NCBI GenBank assembly: GCA_934130935.1
Contig: CAKOYQ010000003.1
Coordinates: 1-64,000 of the forward strand
DNA from: an uncultured Clostridia bacterium
Lineage (GTDB): Bacteria > Bacillota > Clostridia > TANB77 > CAG-508
DNA length: 64,000 nt
Direction: 5' to 3'
Below are positions 1-8,254 of this stretch, one piece after another. The first letter of the stretch is position 1. Each line of letters opens with the position of its first letter. The notes beneath the pieces were generated by a model. That model saw only the letters and a program-made list of their open reading frames with translations. It did not search any database and was not told the DNA's origin. The translations under genes and the position numbers were made by a program.

Positions 1-74
1 TCGAGGCGACAGGGATCGAACCTGCGACCTCATGGTCCCAAACCACGCGCGCTACCAACTGCGCTACGCCTCGA
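1..74 (-). tRNA. tRNA-Pro (anticodon TGG)
   Basis: Read on the minus strand, the first and last seven bases form a perfect acceptor stem (TCGAGGC/GCCTCGA). The anticodon arm CGTGG/CCATG closes a seven-base loop with TGG at the anticodon positions, which decodes proline CCA. The T arm carries GGTTCGATCC. The 3' end coincides with the first base of the window, so it cannot be seen whether CCA is encoded. Confidence 0.95.
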
Positions 75-165
75 TAAATATTTGTTTTTCAAATGCTTAT
101 ATATAATAGCACATTTTAAGAACAAATTCAAGGCTTTTTTGAAAAAAAATCAAAATCTTTCAAAA

Positions 166-849
166 TTAATCTCTACGTTTTGCAAACAAAGACAAAATAC
201 GAAGAAAAATATTGATAAAATCTAAATACAATTCCATTGCACCATATATATACAATTTTTCATCTTCGCAAAAGCCAGCCTGTTGCATAATTTTAATTTT
301 ATTCATATCATAAATAGTCAAACCGAAGAAAATAAGTAAAATAGCCCAATCCAAAGCAATATCTAGCATAGTACTACCAACAAAAATATTAATAACAGTT
401 AAAATAATACCAACTAGAAGAGCTGTAGTCAAAATTGTACCCCAATTTGAAATATCTTTATCAGTTTTATAGCCAATTAAAGATAAAATGCCAAATAATA
501 CAGCTGTTCCTGCAAAAGCATAGGTAATAGAACTCATTTCATAAGCAACAAAAATAACGGATAATGTAAGGCCATTTATAAATGCATAAGTAAAAAACAA
601 AATTGTAACAGCAGCTGGTGAAAGTTTTTTAAATAATAAAGAAAAAATTATAACAACAGCGATTTCCGCGATAGCCAATGCAATATAACTACCATTATTA
701 AGAATAGATACATATAACCCTGATTTATAAACGTAGAAAGCTGTCAAGGCACTTGCAAGTAGACCTAAAAACATTCTAAAAAATGTATTTGTAAGGACTT
801 GATTTGTATCTACAGTATGAATAGCATTATCATCATTGTATGTTTCCAT
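166..849 (-). CDS. Bax inhibitor-1 (BI-1/YccA) family membrane protein
   Basis: A 227-residue protein with a short polar N-terminus followed by about seven closely packed hydrophobic segments, the layout and length of bacterial BI-1 (TMBIM) proteins. The late motif LTIYDMNKI and the short basic C-terminus (FAKRRD) fit the family, in which acidic residues in the last helices gate a pH-sensitive cation leak. The physiological role in bacteria is poorly defined. The start follows a purine-rich GGAAGGTGG ribosome site. The gene stands alone between tRNA-Pro and a small membrane protein on the same strand. Family assignment is firm; substrate is not known. Confidence 0.88.
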   Translation of the reverse strand: METYNDDNAIHTVDTNQVLTNTFFRMFLGLLASALTAFYVYKSGLYVSILNNGSYIALAIAEIAVVIIFSLLFKKLSPAAVTILFFTYAFINGLTLSVIFVAYEMSSITYAFAGTAVLFGILSLIGYKTDKDISNWGTILTTALLVGIILTVINIFVGSTMLDIALDWAILLIFFGLTIYDMNKIKIMQQAGFCEDEKLYIYGAMELYLDFINIFLRILSLFAKRRD

Positions 850-932
850 AATATCACCACCTTCCTTAATATATGCAATAATTAATAAATTATAAAGATA
901 TTTTAAACATAAAAATAAAAAAAGTCAACAAG

Positions 933-961
933 AAAAAAATGGGACTAAAAAAATCCCATTT
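933..961 (-). terminator. Rho-independent terminator of the small membrane protein gene
   Basis: The arms AAATGGGA (937-944) and TCCCATTT (954-961) pair. On the minus strand the stem is followed by a run of T. The stem overlaps the last base of the stop codon of the 961-1206 gene. Confidence 0.75.
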
Positions 962-1206
962 CAAATCCCTTTATTTTTTATAAAATCAACAATAACTCCG
1001 CAGACAATAAATTCAACAGCAAATGTAAAACTAGACTTTATTAAAATTAAACCTAAATGGTAAAAAAAACTAATACCTAAGAAAATATATATTAGTAAAA
1101 TGCATATGGCTGATAGGCAAACTAAACCAGAAAACAATAGTCCATACTTTATTATTTTATATGTATCTTTATCTAGGTTTTTGAGCTCTAAAAAAAATTT
1201 GTTCAT
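961..1206 (-). CDS. Small two-helix membrane protein, unknown function
   Basis: An 81-residue protein (MNKFFLELKN start). The first 20 residues are polar and basic, then two hydrophobic segments occupy about residues 20-45 and 50-76, ending in a basic tail (FIKNKGI). A longer reading frame extends upstream, but the start at 1206 is preceded by GGAGG at a good distance, so the short form is preferred. The gene is divergent from radA and closed by its own terminator. I recognise no family. The size and topology are those of a small integral membrane protein. Confidence 0.6.
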   Translation of the reverse strand: MNKFFLELKNLDKDTYKIIKYGLLFSGLVCLSAICILLIYIFLGISFFYHLGLILIKSSFTFAVEFIVCGVIVDFIKNKGI

Positions 1207-1314
1207 AACTAACCTCCATTGGAGTGATAAAGCTCCATAAAATTTAAAATAATTTATCTTATAAATATCATAACATGAGAAAACGCGAAAATCAAAGGAA
1301 ATAAATTCCAAAAG

Positions 1315-1343
1315 TTGTAATTCTATATAAAGTATGATATTAT
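1315..1343 (+). promoter_or_regulatory. Sigma-A type promoter for radA
   Basis: TTGTAA and TATTAT are separated by 17 bases. The predicted transcript starts about 35 bases before the radA start codon. Confidence 0.6.
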
Positions 1344-1384
1344 ACTTAGGAAAAGGAAGCAAATAAAACGAGAGGAGATAGCAC

Positions 1385-2746
1385 ATGGCAAAAGCAAAAA
1401 CAGTATTTGTATGCAGTGAATGTGGAAATGAATCACCCAAATGGCTAGGAAAGTGCCCAGCATGTAATAGTTGGAATACATTTTACGAACAAAAAATAGA
1501 AAAATATACAGAAACAAATAAAATTGAAATAAAGATAAATAATACACCAAAACCGCTAAATAGTTATGTAGGACAAGAAGCAAATAGAACTTCTACTGGA
1601 TATTTAGAATTAGATAGAGTTTTAGGTGGAGGTCTAGTAAAAGGTTCATTAATACTTCTTGGAGGAGAACCAGGGATAGGGAAATCAACGTTAATTTTAC
1701 AATTATGTGAAAAGGTACAAGGAGATGGAAAAGTACTGTATGTATCTGGAGAGGAATCAGCTGAGCAAATAAAATTAAGAGCTGATAGATTAGAAGTAAA
1801 AAATGATGAGTTGATGTTTTTGGGAGAAACTGATATAGATATTGTAAAAGATGCAATTTCAGATATGAAGCCAAAACTCGTAATAATAGATTCTATCCAA
1901 ACGATGTATTCAGATGAGATATCAGCAGCAGCAGGAAGCGTAAGTCAAGTAAGAGAAATTACTTCACAAATTATGAGAATATGTAAAGCACAACAAATAA
2001 CAACGATAATTATTGGTCATGTAACTAAAGAGGGAAACATTGCAGGGCCTAGAGTATTAGAACATATGGTAGACACAGTTCTTTATTTAGAAGGAGAAAG
2101 ATATAATACATATAGAATTTTGAGAGCTGTTAAAAATAGATTCGGGTCAACAAATGAAATTGGAATGTTTGAAATGAGGCAAGAAGGTATGTGTGAAGTT
2201 ACAAATCCTTCTGATATATTAATAACTGAAAGAGAGGATAATCCATCAGGTTCATGTATTGTAGCAAGCATTGAAGGAACAAGACCAATACTTGTAGAAA
2301 TACAAGCATTAACATCTCAGACTGTTTTTGGATTACCAAAAAGAACTGCAAATGGTTTTGATTATAATAGATTATCAGTACTAATGGCTGTTATTGAAAA
2401 AAGAGCGAGCTTATCTCTTGGAAATCAAGATGTTTATTTAAACATAGCAGGAGGCATGAAACTTTCAGAACCAGCAGTTGATTTAGGAATTATTGCAACA
2501 GTTGCATCAGCATATAGAAATATACCGATTCCACAATCAACAGTTGTAATGGGGGAGGTTGGCTTAACAGGAGAGGTAAGAAGAATTAATTTGATAGAAA
2601 AAAGGTTGAAAGAAGCAGAAAAATTAGGATTTAAAACATGTATAATTCCAGAAAATAATAAAAAGGGCTTGAAAGATGAGTATAAATTAGATATAATAGG
2701 GGTCAAGAATATAGGGGAAGCATTAAAAAGGTTAGGAATTAAATAA
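1385..2746 (+). CDS. radA: DNA repair protein RadA
   Basis: RadA is a RecA-like, DnaB-type ATPase that promotes branch migration during recombination and recombinational repair. The 453 residues show the family order: a four-cysteine zinc finger (C10, C13, C24, C27), Walker A GEPGIGKST at 94-102, the RadA-specific KNRFG motif near residue 250, and a C-terminal Lon-like domain (GGMKLSEPAVDLGI region). Length is normal. The ATG follows GAGGAG. It is followed after about 30 bases by disA, an adjacency seen widely in Firmicutes, where RadA restrains DisA. Both act at branched DNA. Confidence 0.97.
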   Translation: MAKAKTVFVCSECGNESPKWLGKCPACNSWNTFYEQKIEKYTETNKIEIKINNTPKPLNSYVGQEANRTSTGYLELDRVLGGGLVKGSLILLGGEPGIGKSTLILQLCEKVQGDGKVLYVSGEESAEQIKLRADRLEVKNDELMFLGETDIDIVKDAISDMKPKLVIIDSIQTMYSDEISAAAGSVSQVREITSQIMRICKAQQITTIIIGHVTKEGNIAGPRVLEHMVDTVLYLEGERYNTYRILRAVKNRFGSTNEIGMFEMRQEGMCEVTNPSDILITEREDNPSGSCIVASIEGTRPILVEIQALTSQTVFGLPKRTANGFDYNRLSVLMAVIEKRASLSLGNQDVYLNIAGGMKLSEPAVDLGIIATVASAYRNIPIPQSTVVMGEVGLTGEVRRINLIEKRLKEAEKLGFKTCIIPENNKKGLKDEYKLDIIGVKNIGEALKRLGIK

Positions 2747-2778
2747 ATTTACAGCATCAGAAAGGGATGATACTAATA

Positions 2779-3852
2779 ATGACTTCAATTAAAGAAGACC
2801 CGATTGCGGAAATCTTGAAAAAAATTGCTCCGGGAACGCCAATAAGAGAAGGTTTAGACAATATATTAAAAGCAAAAACAGGTGCATTATTACTGATAAC
2901 AGATAGACAAGAGGTTATCGAGGAAATAGTAGATGGAGGCTTTTTTATAAATGAGGATTACACATCATCAAAATTGTATGAATTAGCCAAGATGGATGGT
3001 GCAATAGTTTTAAGTGGAGACATGAAAAAAATATTATTTGCAAATGCGCAATTAATTCCATCATATCAAATTCCGACAGTTGAAACAGGAACAAGGCATA
3101 GAACTGCTGAAAGAACTGCTAAACAAACAGGCGAGCTAGTAATAAGCATATCGCAAAGAAGAAATATAATAACTGTATTTAAAGAAAATAATAGATATAT
3201 ATTAGAAGACACAGAAGCGGTATTAAACAAGGCTAATCAAGCTATACAAACTCTTGAAAAGTATAGAAAAGTATATGACAGTAAATTGAGCATTTTAAAT
3301 GAATATGAGTTTAATGATATAGTAACACTTGACAATGTATTAACAGTAATACAAAGAGCAGAAATGGTAATGAAAATAGTAGAAGAAATCAAGAAAGAAA
3401 TATATGAACTTGGTGATGATGGCAGATTAGTAAATATGCAACTAGAAGAATTGATTGGAGGAGTAGAGAAAGAAGAACTTCAATTAATAAAAGACTATCA
3501 AGTAAATGAAATTCCAGCAGATCAAATATTAGAACAATTATCAAAATTAGGACATGAAGATTTAATAAAAGAACAACTAATAGCTAAAAATCTAGGGTAT
3601 GAAAGTTCAGAAAATTTTGAAGATCTGGCGGTATATCCTAAAGGATATAGAATACTAAATAAAGTACCGAGAATGCCAAATTCAATAGTAGAAAATTTAG
3701 TAAAATCATTTAAATCGTTTCAACATATATTAATCGCAGAAATAAGCGATTTAGATAATGTCGAGGGAATTGGAGAAGTAAGGGCTAAGACAATAAAACA
3801 GACATTAAAGAAAATGCAAGAACAATTCGCGTTTGACAATATATTGATATAA
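2779..3852 (+). CDS. disA: DNA integrity scanning diadenylate cyclase DisA
   Basis: DisA condenses two ATP into c-di-AMP and scans DNA for branched intermediates. The N-terminal DAC domain shows DGA (in AKMDGAIVLS) and the RHR signature (TGTRHRTAERTAKQTG). A helical linker follows, then a C-terminal helix-hairpin-helix DNA-binding region (LDNVEGIGEVRAKTI). A start 12 bases upstream (2767) is possible, but it directly abuts the AAAGGG ribosome site, so the ATG at 2779 is preferred, giving 357 residues. The gene is downstream of radA and probably cotranscribed. c-di-AMP usually controls potassium and wall homeostasis and, through DisA, sporulation entry. Confidence 0.96.
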   Translation: MTSIKEDPIAEILKKIAPGTPIREGLDNILKAKTGALLLITDRQEVIEEIVDGGFFINEDYTSSKLYELAKMDGAIVLSGDMKKILFANAQLIPSYQIPTVETGTRHRTAERTAKQTGELVISISQRRNIITVFKENNRYILEDTEAVLNKANQAIQTLEKYRKVYDSKLSILNEYEFNDIVTLDNVLTVIQRAEMVMKIVEEIKKEIYELGDDGRLVNMQLEELIGGVEKEELQLIKDYQVNEIPADQILEQLSKLGHEDLIKEQLIAKNLGYESSENFEDLAVYPKGYRILNKVPRMPNSIVENLVKSFKSFQHILIAEISDLDNVEGIGEVRAKTIKQTLKKMQEQFAFDNILI

Positions 3853-3874
3853 AATAAAAGAAAGGAAGAATAAA

Positions 3875-4705
3875 ATGAAAAAAACATCAAACATTATTAC
3901 AATAATAGTATTAATTTTAATAATAGCATTAATAGCAGGAGTATCTTATGGGTACTATAAAAAAGCAACAATGGAGGTAAAAAATCCAATAGTCACAATG
4001 GAAGTTCAAGATTTTGGAACAATAAAACTTGAATTATACCCAGAAATGGCGCCACAAACGGTTTCGAATTTTATTGCACTTGCACAAAATGGTTTTTATG
4101 ATGGATTAAAATTCCATAGAGTAGTAGAAGGATTTATGATACAAGGTGGAGATTCAAATGGAGATGGAACAGGTTCTCCAAAATTAAGTGATTTAGGAAT
4201 ACAAGTAAGTGAAGATGAAGATAGAAACTATTGTATAAAAGGTGAATTTTTATCAAATGACTATACTAAAAATACATTAAAACATAAAGAAGGAGTAATA
4301 TCAATGGCTAGAGCTGATTATACACAGCAATATTCACCATCACTAACAACAGAAAGCTATAATTCAGCAGGTTCTCAATTTTTTATAATGACAGCAGATA
4401 ATTCTTCATTAGATGGAAACTATGCACCATTTGGAAAAGTAATAGAAGGAATGGATATTGTTCATAATATTGAAAAAGTTGAAGTAAAAGCTTCTAGCAG
4501 TGGAGATGAAACAAATACAGAATCAACAGAAGAAAGTACACAAACAGAAGTAAGCACACCTGTTAATGATGTAATAATCTCTAAAATTACAGTTGAAACA
4601 TATGGGGTAGATTATGGAAAACCAGAAACACTAGAAACTTGGAACTATTATGATTGGGCTTATAAAACATATGGTATTGATTTAAGACAATATAGTAATA
4701 ATTAG
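3875..4705 (+). CDS. Membrane-anchored cyclophilin-type peptidyl-prolyl isomerase
   Basis: A 276-residue protein with one N-terminal hydrophobic segment (about residues 7-27) and no lipobox cysteine, so probably anchored outside the membrane by a signal anchor. The cyclophilin fold follows, with GLKFHRVVEGFMIQGGD, SAGSQFFIMTAD and YAPFGKVIEGMDIV; the arginine and glutamine of the active site are visible. An acidic Ser/Thr/Glu-rich insertion near residues 205-230 separates the core from a C-terminal tail of unknown role. It likely assists folding of exported proteins. It is the last gene of the radA-disA group and ends at a strong terminator. Confidence 0.9.
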   Translation: MKKTSNIITIIVLILIIALIAGVSYGYYKKATMEVKNPIVTMEVQDFGTIKLELYPEMAPQTVSNFIALAQNGFYDGLKFHRVVEGFMIQGGDSNGDGTGSPKLSDLGIQVSEDEDRNYCIKGEFLSNDYTKNTLKHKEGVISMARADYTQQYSPSLTTESYNSAGSQFFIMTADNSSLDGNYAPFGKVIEGMDIVHNIEKVEVKASSSGDETNTESTEESTQTEVSTPVNDVIISKITVETYGVDYGKPETLETWNYYDWAYKTYGIDLRQYSNN

Positions 4706-4712
4706 TTAATAA

Positions 4713-4747
4713 AAGAGGGTATCTTAAATAGAAACCCTCTTATTTTT
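4713..4747. terminator. Bidirectional terminator between cyclophilin and rpsT
   Basis: The arms AAGAGGGT (4713-4720) and ACCCTCTT (4734-4741) pair. T-rich DNA follows on the plus strand, and A-rich DNA at the left end gives T on the minus strand. It lies between two convergent genes. Confidence 0.8.
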
Positions 4748-5012
4748 ATGCCATAGCGGCATTTAATTTTTTTGACAAACTAGATTTTTTTCTAGCAGCT
4801 GTGTTTTTAACAATTACACCTTTTGTGCAAGCTTGGTCAATTTTTTTAGTAGCTTCAGAAAATAGAACTTTAGCTTCTTCTAAATTGCCTGATTTTACAG
4901 CTTCTTCAAATTTCTTAACAGCTGATTTATATCCAGTTTTTATCATATTATTTTTTAATGTTTTCTTTTCAATAATTTTAACTCTCTTCTTTGCTGATTT
5001 GATATTTGGCAT
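4746..5012 (-). CDS. rpsT: 30S ribosomal protein S20
   Basis: S20 binds 16S rRNA early in small-subunit assembly. The 88-residue basic protein begins MPNIKSAKKRV and ends in KKSSLSKKLNAAMA, typical of the family. A longer in-frame extension upstream is rejected because GAGGAGGTG sits at the right distance from the ATG at 5012, and the family starts there. A good promoter lies about 50 bases upstream. It is monocistronic and divergent from rpiB. Confidence 0.95.
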   Translation of the reverse strand: MPNIKSAKKRVKIIEKKTLKNNMIKTGYKSAVKKFEEAVKSGNLEEAKVLFSEATKKIDQACTKGVIVKNTAARKKSSLSKKLNAAMA

Positions 5013-5058
5013 GAATGATGCACCTCCTCTTAGTAAATAATAAACTATAACGGAAATA

Positions 5059-5087
5059 ATTATAACACAGAAGTTTTGATTTGACAA
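5059..5087 (-). promoter_or_regulatory. rpsT promoter, back to back with a candidate rpiB promoter
   Basis: On the minus strand, TTGTCA (5082-5087) and TATAAT (5059-5064) are 17 bases apart. On the plus strand TTGACA at 5081-5086 overlaps the same -35 bases, with TATAAT at 5106-5111 (19 spacing) or 5120-5125. The plus-strand assignment is less certain. Confidence 0.6.
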
Positions 5088-5222
5088 GACTTCTGATAAA
5101 AATTTTATAATAATGGTGATATAATATGTAAGTTTTGCGAAAAATCTTGCACTTAGAGAGATATTATGGTATATTAATAAAAACAGTCGAAGGCTGTTAG
5201 TATATGGAAGGTAAGTGATAAA

Positions 5223-5669
5223 ATGATAGCAATAGGTAGTGATCATGGTGGATATAAGTTAAAAGAAGAGATAAAGAAATACTTAGAAGAAAAGGAAATT
5301 GAATATATTGATTGTGGAACATTTAATGAAGAAAATGTTAATTACCCAGAAATAGCGAAAGCGGTAGCATTAGAGATAGAAAATAAAGAATGTAATAAAG
5401 GAATTGTAGTATGTCGCTCAGGAATAGGCATGAGCATAGTAGCTAATAAATTCAAAGGAATAAGATGTGCCAAGTGTAATGACGAAGAAGAGGCCAAGTT
5501 TTCAAGAATGCATAATGATGCAAACATGTTAGCACTAGGGGCAGATTATATAGATACAAACAAAGCAATAAGAATTGTTAGAATGTGGATAGCTACAGAA
5601 TTTCAAGGGGGAAGGCATGAAGAAAGAGTAAAAATGATAGAAGAAATAGAAAATGAGAATATGAAATAA
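5223..5669 (+). CDS. rpiB: Ribose-5-phosphate isomerase B
   Basis: RpiB interconverts ribose 5-phosphate and ribulose 5-phosphate in the non-oxidative pentose phosphate pathway. The 148-residue protein has the family landmarks GSDHGGYKLKEEIK at the N-terminus, the catalytic cysteine in VVCRSGIGMSIVANK, and the NMLALGADY region. Length is normal. It starts a plus-strand run that continues 16 bases later with a TagO-like gene. A sugar isomerase of the LacA/RpiB family with another substrate is the only alternative; the gene context favours neither strongly. Confidence 0.93.
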   Translation: MIAIGSDHGGYKLKEEIKKYLEEKEIEYIDCGTFNEENVNYPEIAKAVALEIENKECNKGIVVCRSGIGMSIVANKFKGIRCAKCNDEEEAKFSRMHNDANMLALGADYIDTNKAIRIVRMWIATEFQGGRHEERVKMIEEIENENMK

Positions 5670-5685
5670 TGGAGGCCAAGTATAG

Positions 5686-6786
5686 ATGTGGGGGAATATA
5701 GCAATAGCATTTATTTTAGCATTTATAGTATCATTTATGGCAACACCATATACTATAAAAATCGCTAAGAAAATTGGTGCAGTAGATGTACCAAAAGACA
5801 AAAGAAGAATGCATACTAAAAAGATGCCCAAATTTGGAGGACCAGCAGTAATATTGGGATTCTTAGTATCTATGGTTTATTTATTAGTAGTAATGAGTAT
5901 CGAGAATAGTATAGATTTATTTGCAGAGCAAGAATATGGAAAGAAACTATTAGGAGTATTGCTTGGAATAGTAGCTATTTCAATTACTGGTGTTTTAGAT
6001 GATACTAAAACACTTAAATGGTGGCAACAGCTCTTAGGGCAATTTATTGCAGCAGTAATAGTAGTATCATTTGGTATAAAAATACAACACTTAGATATAC
6101 CATTTTTATATAGAATAGGTTTAAATAATGTATTTTCCACAATTATTACAATTATGTGGATAATAGGTGTCACAAATGCAATAAATTTAATTGATGGATT
6201 AGATGGATTATCATCAGGAATATCTTTAATATCTTGTATGTCATTATTAATAATATTTCTAATGAATGATTCACCAATGATAGCAACAGTAATTGTTACT
6301 GCAATGAGTGGAGCTTTAGTTGGATTTTTGCCATATAACTTTTCACCTGCCAAAACATTTATAGGTGATACAGGTTCAAATTTTTTGGGATTTATGCTGG
6401 CAGTAGTATCAATTTTGGGTGTAGCCAAAACATATACAATAGCAGTAATTGTTTTACCAGTAATAGTTCTAGGATTACCAATATTTGATGTATTATTTGC
6501 TATTATCAGGAGAATTGCAAAAGGTAAATCAATAAAAGCAGTATTTAAGCCAGACAAAGGTCACTTACATCATAGATTAGTTGAAAAAGGTTTTACTCAA
6601 AGACAAGCAGTGTTGATTTTATATGGTTTAAGTGCTTCACTAGGAATGTTTGCGATAATTCTATTGGATAGCGGAATATGGAAAGCTTTATCATTTTTGC
6701 TTATGATAATTTCGGCCATTGCAATAGGATATAGAAATTTTATAAAAGAAAAGGAAAGTAAACCTAAAATGATAGATAATAAGTAA
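5686..6786 (+). CDS. Undecaprenyl-phosphate N-acetylhexosamine-1-phosphate transferase (TagO/WecA-like)
   Basis: A polytopic enzyme of the MraY/WecA/TagO family, which moves a HexNAc-1-phosphate from UDP-sugar to undecaprenyl phosphate, the first lipid-linked step for wall teichoic acid or other wall polymers. The 366 residues carry the metal-binding DD (GVLDDTKTLKWWQQ), NAINLIDGLDGLSSG, FIGDTGSNFLGF and the cytoplasmic HLHHRLVEKG loop, amid about ten membrane segments. It is not MraY itself, which is longer in its N-terminus and lies in dcw clusters. The start follows GGAGG, 16 bases after rpiB. Confidence 0.9.
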   Translation: MWGNIAIAFILAFIVSFMATPYTIKIAKKIGAVDVPKDKRRMHTKKMPKFGGPAVILGFLVSMVYLLVVMSIENSIDLFAEQEYGKKLLGVLLGIVAISITGVLDDTKTLKWWQQLLGQFIAAVIVVSFGIKIQHLDIPFLYRIGLNNVFSTIITIMWIIGVTNAINLIDGLDGLSSGISLISCMSLLIIFLMNDSPMIATVIVTAMSGALVGFLPYNFSPAKTFIGDTGSNFLGFMLAVVSILGVAKTYTIAVIVLPVIVLGLPIFDVLFAIIRRIAKGKSIKAVFKPDKGHLHHRLVEKGFTQRQAVLILYGLSASLGMFAIILLDSGIWKALSFLLMIISAIAIGYRNFIKEKESKPKMIDNK

Positions 6787-6826
6787 AAAAACAATTAAAA
6801 TGTATTAGATAAGGAGAACTGTAAGT

Positions 6827-7303
6827 ATGTTAAAAGAATTTAGAGAATTTGCATTAAAGGGTAATATAATGGATATGGCAATAGGTGTTGTAATAGGAGG
6901 AGCGTTTCAAAAAATAGTTAATTCTTTAGTGAATGATATAATAATGCCAGCAATATCAATACTTACAGGTAAAGTTGACTTTACAGATATGGTTTTAACA
7001 GTAGGAAATGCCTCAATCAAATATGGAAATTTTATAACAACGATAGTAGATTTTTTAATAATTGCATTTTCAATCTTTTTAGCTATAAAATATCTAAATA
7101 AATTAAACAAAATAAAAGAACTTGGAGAAGAGGTTGCAGTAAGATTTGACAAAAAAGGAAAAATAAAAAAACACAAAGAAGAGCAAAAAAAAGAAGAGCC
7201 AGAAACAAAGATTTGTCCTTATTGTTTATCAGAAATTAAATATCATGCTATAAGATGTCCACATTGTACAGCTGAATTGGAAAAAGAAAAGGTAAAGGAG
7301 TGA
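6827..7303 (+). CDS. mscL: Large-conductance mechanosensitive channel MscL with C-terminal zinc ribbon
   Basis: MscL opens under membrane tension to release osmolytes. Residues 1 to about 100 are a standard MscL subunit: the amphipathic start MLKEFREFALKGN, TM1 (MDMAIGVVIGGAF), a periplasmic loop, TM2 and the following charged helix. Instead of ending there, the protein continues with a lysine/glutamate-rich linker and a CPYC-x14-CPHC ribbon in the last 30 residues, presumably zinc-binding and cytoplasmic. Total length is 158 residues against about 130-150 for ordinary MscL. The gene abuts hslO. Confidence 0.94.
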   Translation: MLKEFREFALKGNIMDMAIGVVIGGAFQKIVNSLVNDIIMPAISILTGKVDFTDMVLTVGNASIKYGNFITTIVDFLIIAFSIFLAIKYLNKLNKIKELGEEVAVRFDKKGKIKKHKEEQKKEEPETKICPYCLSEIKYHAIRCPHCTAELEKEKVKE

Positions 7304-7311
7304 AATTAAAT

Positions 7312-8196
7312 ATGAAAGACCAAATTGTAAAGTTTTTAGCATATGATGGCAAAATATCAATAGCATGTATATCAACAACCAATTTAGTTGAAGAAGCAAG
7401 AAAAATTCATGATCTTAGTCCTCTTGCTACTGCTGCATTAGGAAGAGTATTGACAATAACTGCTTTAATTGGTTCTGAAATGAAAAATAAAACTGATAAA
7501 TTGACTATACAAGTAAAAGGAAATGGTCCTATAGGAAAAATGGTAGTAGTATCAAATAATATGCCACATATCAAAGCATATATTACAAATCCACACGCAG
7601 ATTTACCATTAAATGAATTTAATAAATTAGATGTAGGTGGAGCAGTTGGGAATCAAGGATTTATAAATGTAATAAAAGATATTGGTTTAAAAGAACCATA
7701 TATAGGAATAAGTCCGTTAACATCAGGAGAGATTGCAGAAGATTTTGCAAATTATTTCCAAACATCAGAACAGAGGCAAACTGCAGTGGCGTTGGGAGTT
7801 TTAGTAGATAAAAATGGTGTACGTTCTAGTGGCGGATACATAATTTCTCCAATGCCAGATGCGACACAAGAAGAAATATCAAAAGTTGAACAATCAATAT
7901 TTAAAGCTGGAGCAATTTCTAAGATGTTAGATAATAATTTAAGCTTAAAAGAAATAGCTAAAAGGGTAACAGGAGATGAAAATGTAAAGATTATAGATAC
8001 TTTAATAACTCCTGCATATAAATGTGAATGTAATAAAGAAAGGTTTGAAAATGGATTAATGACACTTGGAGAAGAACAACTAATAGAACTAATAAAAGAA
8101 GATGGAAAAGCAGAGATTCAATGTCAATTCTGTAATAAGAAATATAATTTTAATAAAGAAGAGTTAGAAAAAATTTTAACAAAAATAAAAAAATAA
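7312..8196 (+). CDS. hslO: Redox-regulated chaperone Hsp33
   Basis: Hsp33 is a holdase activated when oxidation releases its zinc. The 294-residue product shows the N-terminal core (GRVLTITALIGSEMKN, VKGNGPIGKMVV) and the C-terminal zinc switch CEC followed 29 residues later by CQFC. An upstream GTG at 7300 overlaps the AAAGGAG ribosome site and the mscL stop, so the ATG at 7312 is taken. The gene probably shares an mRNA with mscL; both respond to stress. Confidence 0.96.
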   Translation: MKDQIVKFLAYDGKISIACISTTNLVEEARKIHDLSPLATAALGRVLTITALIGSEMKNKTDKLTIQVKGNGPIGKMVVVSNNMPHIKAYITNPHADLPLNEFNKLDVGGAVGNQGFINVIKDIGLKEPYIGISPLTSGEIAEDFANYFQTSEQRQTAVALGVLVDKNGVRSSGGYIISPMPDATQEEISKVEQSIFKAGAISKMLDNNLSLKEIAKRVTGDENVKIIDTLITPAYKCECNKERFENGLMTLGEEQLIELIKEDGKAEIQCQFCNKKYNFNKEELEKILTKIKK

Positions 8197-8198
8197 AA

Positions 8199-8231
8199 AG
8201 GGCAAAAACGGAACCGACCCCAAATTGCCCA
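8199..8231 (+). terminator. Hairpin after hslO
   Basis: GGGCAA (8200-8205) pairs with TTGCCC (8225-8230). The following DNA is only moderately T-rich, so termination may be partial and ppaC may receive read-through. The loop holds a GAACCGACCCC string also seen in part at 30298. Confidence 0.45.
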
Positions 8232-8254
8232 TTTATAAAAAGGAGAAGATAGAA

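Noticed and set aside
4746..5246. A 166-residue frame ending with ribosomal protein S20
   Set aside because: The extra 78 residues have no ribosome site and unlike composition; the S20 start at 5012 has GAGGAGGTG in front and matches the family.
5877..6557. A 226-residue frame opposite the TagO-like gene
   Set aside because: It is the antisense of a well-recognised gene; like the other long frames opposite known genes it has no ribosome site or family match.
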